NCBI GenBank assembly: GCA_003427395.1
Contig: BFEA01000414.1
Span: forward strand, 1,420,077 to 1,457,561
DNA length: 37,485 nt
Source of the DNA: Chara braunii
Taxonomy: Eukaryota; Streptophyta; Charophyceae; Charales; Characeae
Direction: 5' to 3'
The position numbers and the translations under genes are program-made. The notes under the pieces were generated by a model. It saw only the letters and a list, made by a program, of their open reading frames with translations. It made no database searches and had not been told where the DNA came from. Positions 31,334 to 37,485 of the stretch are shown here, in pieces (within the stretch, counting starts at the first letter, position 1; every line of letters begins with the position of its first letter).

Positions 31334-31470
31334 ATCTACATCTGGGCCTCGGGGAGAAAGCTGTGTTTGCGGACTTCCATCCAGATGCAGAGCACCTGTA
31401 CAACATGACGATGGACTTGAAGGGTGTATGTGAGAAGTTACACGACCGTTCAAAGAGGTTGGAGAGACAG
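31334..31470 (+). CDS. LIG4: DNA ligase IV, exon 4
   Basis: AT after the AG acceptor completes the aspartate codon from exon 3, giving D-LHLGLGEKAVFADFHPDAEH, then LYNMTMDLKGVCEKLHDRSK and RLERQ, ending with a GTAGGT donor at 31471. FHPDAE.L.N.T.DLK.VCEKL.DR is a very clear LIG4 signature, closer to plant LIG4 than to human. The last 24 bases and the donor are duplicated after the N at 31518. That second copy is probably an assembly artefact and should not be used as an exon. Confidence 0.93.
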
Positions 31471-31589
31471 GTAGGTCAGTCACCAGCCCCTAATCTGTGG
31501 AAAGGGTACCTTCCGCTNCGTTCAAAGAGGTTGGAGAGACAGGTAGGTCAGTCACCAGCCCCTAATCTGTGGAAAGGGTACCTTCCGCT
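31447..31589. repeat. Exact 71-bp duplication around a single N (probable assembly artefact)
   Basis: 31447-31517 and 31519-31589 are identical over 71 bp and separated by one N. This is what results when two contig ends overlap but are joined with a placeholder instead of merged. The duplicated piece includes the 3' end and donor of LIG4 exon 4. Confidence 0.9.
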
Positions 31590-31641
31590 TTCGAGCCCAG
31601 ATGGACACATGTTTGGGGGCGAATCGATGAGGGACCTAGCT

Positions 31642-31658
31642 AACGCGTTAAACACTCT

Positions 31659-31690
<32 letters not shown>

Positions 31691-31711
31691 GAAAGGAATT
31701 GACGGGGGCTT

Positions 31712-31744
<33 letters not shown>

Positions 31745-31828
31745 ACAACGCGCAAAACCTTACCAGCCCTTGACATATGAAAGAAACTCCTTGTAAGAGA
31801 TGTACTTTTGACCCATACACAGGCGCAA
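31642..31828 (+). pseudogene. Mitochondrial small-subunit rRNA fragment (NUMT) in LIG4 intron 4
   Basis: The segment carries the universal SSU rRNA core GGAATTGACGGGGG, CACAAGCGGTGGAGCATGTG and TTTAATTCGATACAACGCGC, preceded by CTAACGCGTTAAACACTCTG. The variant AAAACCTTACCAGCCCTTGA, then CATATGA, is the form I know from plant and charophyte mitochondria, unlike plastid or cytoplasmic rRNA. Only about 185 bp of a ~1.5+ kb gene is present, ending near CCATACACAGGCGC. It starts ~50 bp after the N-flanked duplication, so an assembly origin must also be considered. Confidence 0.85.
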
Positions 31829-31849
31829 TGACAAGAGATCTTGGAGAGA

Positions 31850-32657
31850 GTAAATCACACCACACCAGGTGAGAGAGAATACACAGTGGAAGCACTCAAA
31901 ACGGGAGGTAGAATTGAAATTAATCAATTTCTAATTAATAACCCGCTCCCTCCAGCCAATGAACGCACTGTTTTTCCAAGAATCCGAACCAGGTTATTAA
32001 CATCCAGGAAATGGCAGAAACCAATTATTTACACAAGTTTCATCAAAGTATCTAAGAGTCTTCTTCTTCCTCCCTCCAGTCAAGCTCTAGCTATGGCGTG
32101 GCACAGCACCCAACCCAACAGCCCATCAGTCGCCCCCAACCCTCCTGAACCCAACACGGCATTCAGCAGTCCAATCACGATGCCCACTGCAGATGAAGTG
32201 CCCACTTAACAGGGGAGAGCAGCTCCCTGGACGAAGAAGAAGAACTCCAGCACGATGAAGATGGAGCCTGCCACTCTCGAAGAATACCTCATGGAAGAGC
32301 CGCTTTGCAGGCAGCTGAAATATCCCCAACGGCACAGTAAACAGGAGGATGCGCCTACAGCGCTTAGGGCCTGTAAGCCCAGCGTTGCCCTCAAAATAGC
32401 TGGCTGGCCCAGCTATGGCCGCCAGCTCATCACCACGATGGAGATGGATGCGCAGGTAAAAATAACATGTGCCCATGTGGGTGGGGCCACTGGTGGGTGG
32501 GGCCGCTGGTGGGACCGAGGGTGGGGGCCGCTGGTGGGGGCAGGCTCAAACAACCAAACAAACACAGCAAACACCTTGAAAACTCACAAAATGTTAGAAA
32601 ACAGCCTAAGACTTGGTGTTACACCCGCTGAAACCTGCAACTCGTTCACACACCCAG

Positions 32658-32694
<37 letters not shown>

Positions 32695-32700
32695 TTATTC
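31850..32700 (+). repeat. Dispersed repeat, copy 2 (related to 22055-22850)
   Basis: GAGAGAGAATACACAGTGGAAG and CTCAAAACGGGAGGTAGAATTGAAA parallel 22130-22190. AGTCTTCTTCTTCCTCC and TCTAGCTATGGC parallel 22330-22378. GAAGAAGAACTCCAGCACGA resembles the 22530 region. The (GA)n at 32668-32690 corresponds in position to the CT tract at the end of copy 1. Its + frame 31841-32209 shows no known domain. Confidence 0.5.
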
Positions 32701-32814
32701 CAACTTGCTTTTAATAGCTGATGAATGGAACCGGTGTGTACTATTAAGCATAGTTAATTGTGGTTGTTCCAGAAAATATTTGGGCCCCTGATGTTACACT
32801 GATTTGCCCAGAAA

Positions 32815-33047
32815 GGCCCCCGTAAGCGTCCCGTTTGTTGATAAACCCCTCAACTGTAAGTGTCCCTTTTGTTGATAAACCCCTCAAAACTTGTACGGTT
32901 TGCCAATTAGCCCCTTAAAATTGTCCGCGTATTCCCGTAAGGGCCCCGCAAAATTGTCAATTAAGCCCTCCTGTCCTTACTATGAACTGTCCATTGCAGA
33001 GGCCTTGTCCAAGGGATTTATCAACAAAAGGGTACCGTAGGGGGGCC
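32815..33047. mobile_element. MITE-like element with GGCCCCC ends in LIG4 intron 4
   Basis: The left end GGCCCCCGTAAGCGTCCCGT..TTGTTGATAAACCCC and the right end (inverse of GGGATTTATCAACAAAAGGG..TACCGTAGGGGGGCC) form ~35-bp terminal inverted repeats. The motif TTTGTTGATAAACCCCTCAA is repeated in direct orientation at about 32864. No target duplication is obvious. No ORF. Confidence 0.7.
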
Positions 33048-33738
33048 ATATGGCCCGATCCAAATCAATGAGCATTGGGGCTCATTGACGAGTTTGTATT
33101 TTCCGAAAATGTCAATGTTACTATGGATTTATAATGATTTATACTGATTGTTTACATCTGTTTTCCTTCTCAATCCCATCTGCGGCTTTTTGATTGTTAG
33201 GACCCATTCAATTCGAGGTTTCAATGCAACGACTAATTAGGTTCCCACGGTCCCACCCATACAAGTAGGGGGTTCCACGGTCCCACCCATACAGTTAGGG
33301 CTCCATGGTCAGAAATTGATCTTAAATTTCTGGCATTATAGTTCTGGTTCTTCTGAATGTGCACTTGTTTTTTTTTTTTTTGGCCCGACCGGGCAAGTGG
33401 TCCCGGGCCACACTGGTCGCCTGGCTTAGCACTGCATTTTCTCATGTTTTTTTTTGTTTTTTTTTTTTTGGTTGGCTCTGCAGTATGTTTATTTTCTTGC
33501 TTTGGTCCCTTGCAGTTGTTACCAGCCTCCAGGTAAACTTCTCAGGCTGGTGCTTTGTTCTTTTTTTCTCACCTTCCCCTTCATCCCCTCCTCCGCCCCC
33601 ACTGCGCCCCTCAATTGAGCTCAAGGGGATATGTTTCCGATGGTCCCCTTTCATCACCCTGGGTGTAGATACGAGTGCGTTGGCACGTGATTGGTTGGCA
33701 GTGCTGTGGTGTTCTTTTGTCCTTGATGATGTGTGCAG
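33048..33738. other. Intron 4 end, small duplication, no gene
   Basis: CCACGGTCCCACCCATACA occurs twice at about 33245 and 33277. T runs lie at 33368-33381 and 33449-33470. The acceptor GATGTGTGCAG precedes exon 5. Confidence 0.5.
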
Positions 33739-33817
33739 GATCTCACTATTGGAGCAGTAGCTCGACCTCAATTGGCATCACGCATTCCAAATGTGGAGCA
33801 AGCATGGAAGAAGGTTC
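33739..33817 (+). CDS. LIG4: DNA ligase IV, exon 5 (last in window)
   Basis: The exon reads DLTIGAVARPQLASRIPNVE and QAWKK from a GTGTGCAG acceptor. This aligns with the plant LIG4 stretch DIEVGKAVRPQLAMRI..V..AWKK, which lies shortly before the catalytic KxDG lysine. The likely donor is GTTC|GTGAGT at 33818, the consensus form; a GT at 33814 directly after the second lysine codon is the alternative. The next exon was not found in the window. Confidence 0.88.
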
Positions 33818-34017
33818 GTGAGTGATGTGTTAGGGGAGGGAGGGAGGGATGATGAATGTTCAGAATCTGAACTTCTTTTCTGTCGTTGCCTTGCTCGGTT
33901 GTCTTTCAGAAAATTGTGCGCTCCTAGTGTACTACGTATGTCTGTGTAATTTTTAATCTTTGCACGCTCTTATGCGAATACCATGTCAATCGTCCAGCCA
34001 GTTAGAGGTTTGCTTCA

Positions 34018-35520
<1,503 letters not shown>

Positions 35521-35579
35521 TCATTTTCAATGTGGTAATGTTCATGTGGCGGGATGACAACCGAGGTACCAAATACTCA

Positions 35580-37387
35580 AGGGAGGATGGCGTGATCGCT
35601 ATCATCGTCGGCAAGGAGGCGCAAACACTCCTCGTCATCGTCAACATCGTCGAAGGGGAGATAGAGGATCAGACGGGGGAGATCCAGGTCACCTTGTGAT
35701 CACAAAAGAAGATCAAGATCAACTTCAGTAAGGAGGGGGAGAGCAGGGTCCGACTCACCTAGAAGAATTGGACGGTGTCAATGGGACAAAGGCGTAATGA
35801 TTTTCCACCACCAGGAAACAGAGCGTGGTTCACCGCCGATCTCAAGGAGGAGATATTTGCATTGAGGCGGGAAGTGGAGAAGATAAAGAAGTCCATCGAG
35901 CAAATATCAATGAAATTGTCGGACAGCACAACGGGAGAAGATGGAAACCAATGGGAATGTGGGAGGGATGAAAGTTAGGGTAGTGGACGAGAAGATAACA
36001 AAACCATTGACGGCGTCCGATCTGAAGGCAATGATTGACAAGGCACTGGAAACTGCGCTGCCAAGACATCCCGGTGGAGAAACGAGCAAAGAGTGTAACA
36101 TGCGACATGACGTGAGAGAACAGAGAAGACAATCACAAAGGAGGATAAGGTGGAGAAGATGGTTTCAGAAGTACAGAGAGATGCCAATGAAATCAAGTTG
36201 ATGAAGTATGAGCTAGCGGCCATTAAAGGACCGCTGAAGAAGATAAACAAACCAATCAGAACTTGCACACCTCGAGTGTCATCGGCAATGAACCCACTTT
36301 CAAGGTTCAATGATGACTAGTACGCCAACGTCGGTACATATGAGCAAGAGTGCACCAATGAGAGCGCCGACACCACACCCAAAGAACGTGAGGACGAAGA
36401 ACCACAAGACGAACGGAACCAAGCGAGCAGCAAAGGCAAAGATAAGCATCAATTTCGGGTATGGACCAATGACGGATACGCAACTCTTAAGGCTTCACTA
36501 CACAGAATTGAAGGAGTTATGCAAGATTCACGACCTCAAGTACAAGGACAAGCCACATGCCATAGCTGCATTGCACAAAGTACCTGGACTCGTTATATAT
36601 GAAGGAAGAGACTTTGCGCATGATTCTGAGTTCGAAACGCGGATTGACCCAGAGGACATAAAACAAGAAGCTTCGAGTTATGACGACACGATGAAGACGA
36701 CTCGTCATCCACATTATTTTGTGATCAGGATATTTAGGGAAGGTAGATCGGTCAGAGCCAACGTGGGGTCTCACAAGAGAAAAAAAGTTGACGCATATAC
36801 ATCGTACAACATCTAGACTAGAAGTACTCGTAAATACCGAGCAAATTATACACTGCTATGAAATTAATAGACTATACAAATTACTCTTTATCTCATTAGC
36901 AGCAGAGGGTTATATACCATCGGCAGGATCATTTGTGGATTTATGGACGGCACAATGTGCGGGAGTAGATACATTATTGGACTCGAACTACTGCGTATAT
37001 GTACTTGCGTCACCATAGGGCAGTCACTTTTACATAGGAAAGACAGGAATACGGCCAGATAAAAGATGGTGCGAACACGTCAACTTGGCTCGTAAATCAG
37101 GTAAATGGATACAACGTAAGTTGTACAGCTGGCTACGTAAGTTTGGATGGTACAAGAATGTACTAATTCCAATATGGTATAGAGTTAAGACCCAAGTAGC
37201 ATCAATGGAAGAAGCTCTCATCAAAAGGTTAAATCCATATCTAAATACACGTGGAAAAAGGACGAATTCAAGAAAGAAGAAAAATCGAAGAAGGGGAAAG
37301 AAATCCAATAAAAAACGGACAGTTAATCAGAATATATCAGTGATGTTTAAATCAATGAGATCCGCACATACGATGAAACTAACGTAG
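35580..37387 (+). pseudogene. Degenerate mobile-element ORF with coiled coil, SAP-like and GIY-YIG endonuclease segments
   Basis: Pieces in shifting frames, in order: an RS-like basic stretch (RRSRSTSVRRGRAGSDSPRR, about 35707-35770); a coiled-coil helix (LKEEIFALRREVEKIKKSIE, about 35841-35900); KITKPLTASDLKAMIDKALE (about 35994-36053); KLMKYELAAIKGPLKKINKP (about 36195-36255); a 168-codon frame (36310-36816) with a SAP-like helix pair (LRLHYTELKELCKIHDLKYK); and a GIY-YIG nuclease (about 36990-37250). In the last, YCVYVLASP, FYIGKTG, RPDKRWCEHV and EEALIKRLNPYLNT show the two tyrosines, arginine and glutamate expected of the active site. A TAG at 37016-37018 splits the nuclease between the two tyrosine strands, and frame changes occur near 35940, 36110, 36310 and 36800. 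It could be a Penelope-like element with a GIY-YIG domain, or a free-standing nuclease element. No RT is visible downstream. Confidence 0.65.
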
Positions 37388-37485
37388 GTTCTACAACCAA
37401 AAGCAATGATACAATTTACAGCCCGGATTATGGTATGAAAAATGAAAAGTAATTAACCGAAAAAAATGAAAAGTAATTAACCGAA
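37388..37485. other. Window end, no feature
   Basis: AT-rich. AATGAAAAGTAATTAACCGA is repeated twice at the very end. Confidence 0.5.

Noticed and set aside
31519-31773. Read-through extension of LIG4 exon 4 to a stop at 31773
   Set aside because: It reads an intron, a duplicated exon tail and mitochondrial rRNA. The GTAGGT donor at 31471 and conservation ending at RQ argue against it.

Overview
This window is nuclear DNA of a eukaryote, almost certainly a streptophyte, and I infer a charophyte alga of the Chara type. Three things point that way. (1) The one clear host gene, on the + strand from 23821, is the 5' part of DNA ligase IV (LIG4), and its peptide is closest to the plant form as I remember it. 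(2) A fragment at 31642-31828 looks like streptophyte mitochondrial small-subunit rRNA. (3) A broken retroelement ORF at 1631-2950 has the acidic then proline/arginine/serine-rich layout I recall from Chara-type polyproteins. Microsatellites, homopolymer runs, tRNA-derived SINEs, MITEs and fold-back elements fill nearly all the rest. The species name is inference.

Layout. 1-87 is a (CT)n tract. 1631-2950 is a decayed retroelement ORF. 3251-5690 is studded with single Ns and holds one N-interrupted open frame (5059-5607). 6241-9330 is a tandem duplication of a ~445-bp unit; the first copy is intact, and the second has been split by a MITE, a long-TIR element carrying a SINE, and another TIR element. 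9920-10190 is a large near-perfect palindrome. 11055-11296 holds two complete Nextera mate-pair junction adapters, so the assembly there is chimeric. 11.3-11.7 kb is (GAA)n. 12.2-15.4 kb is a mosaic of a short degenerate satellite (core ACTGTTCCGTCGGATC), plus a second copy of the MITE and of the SINE. 15.65-16.3 kb holds a different-headed SINE and two related hairpins. 16.3-23.3 kb is noncoding, with several tandem arrays.

LIG4 occupies 23821 to at least 33817. Five exons are supported by homology, by GT/AG junctions and by reading phase: 23821-24156, 24787-24875, 27957-28042, 31334-31470 and 33739-33817 (or 33813). They encode about 241 residues of the N-terminal DNA-binding domain. The exon with the catalytic lysine is not in the window. 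The introns total more than 9 kb and hold a TTC/GAA tract, a U6 snRNA retropseudogene, a reverse-transcriptase relic, a 104-bp minisatellite, three inverted-repeat elements, the mitochondrial rRNA fragment and a 71-bp duplication across an N that looks like an unmerged contig overlap. After the last exon, 35.5-37.4 kb carries a degenerate element with coiled-coil, SAP-like and GIY-YIG endonuclease segments.

The most interesting material is mobile: SINEs with unrelated tRNA-like heads that share one ~50-bp 3' tail, the nested-insertion locus with its own empty-site paralogue, and the GIY-YIG element. Two assembly artefacts (the adapters and the N-flanked duplication) must be taken into account before the layout is trusted.
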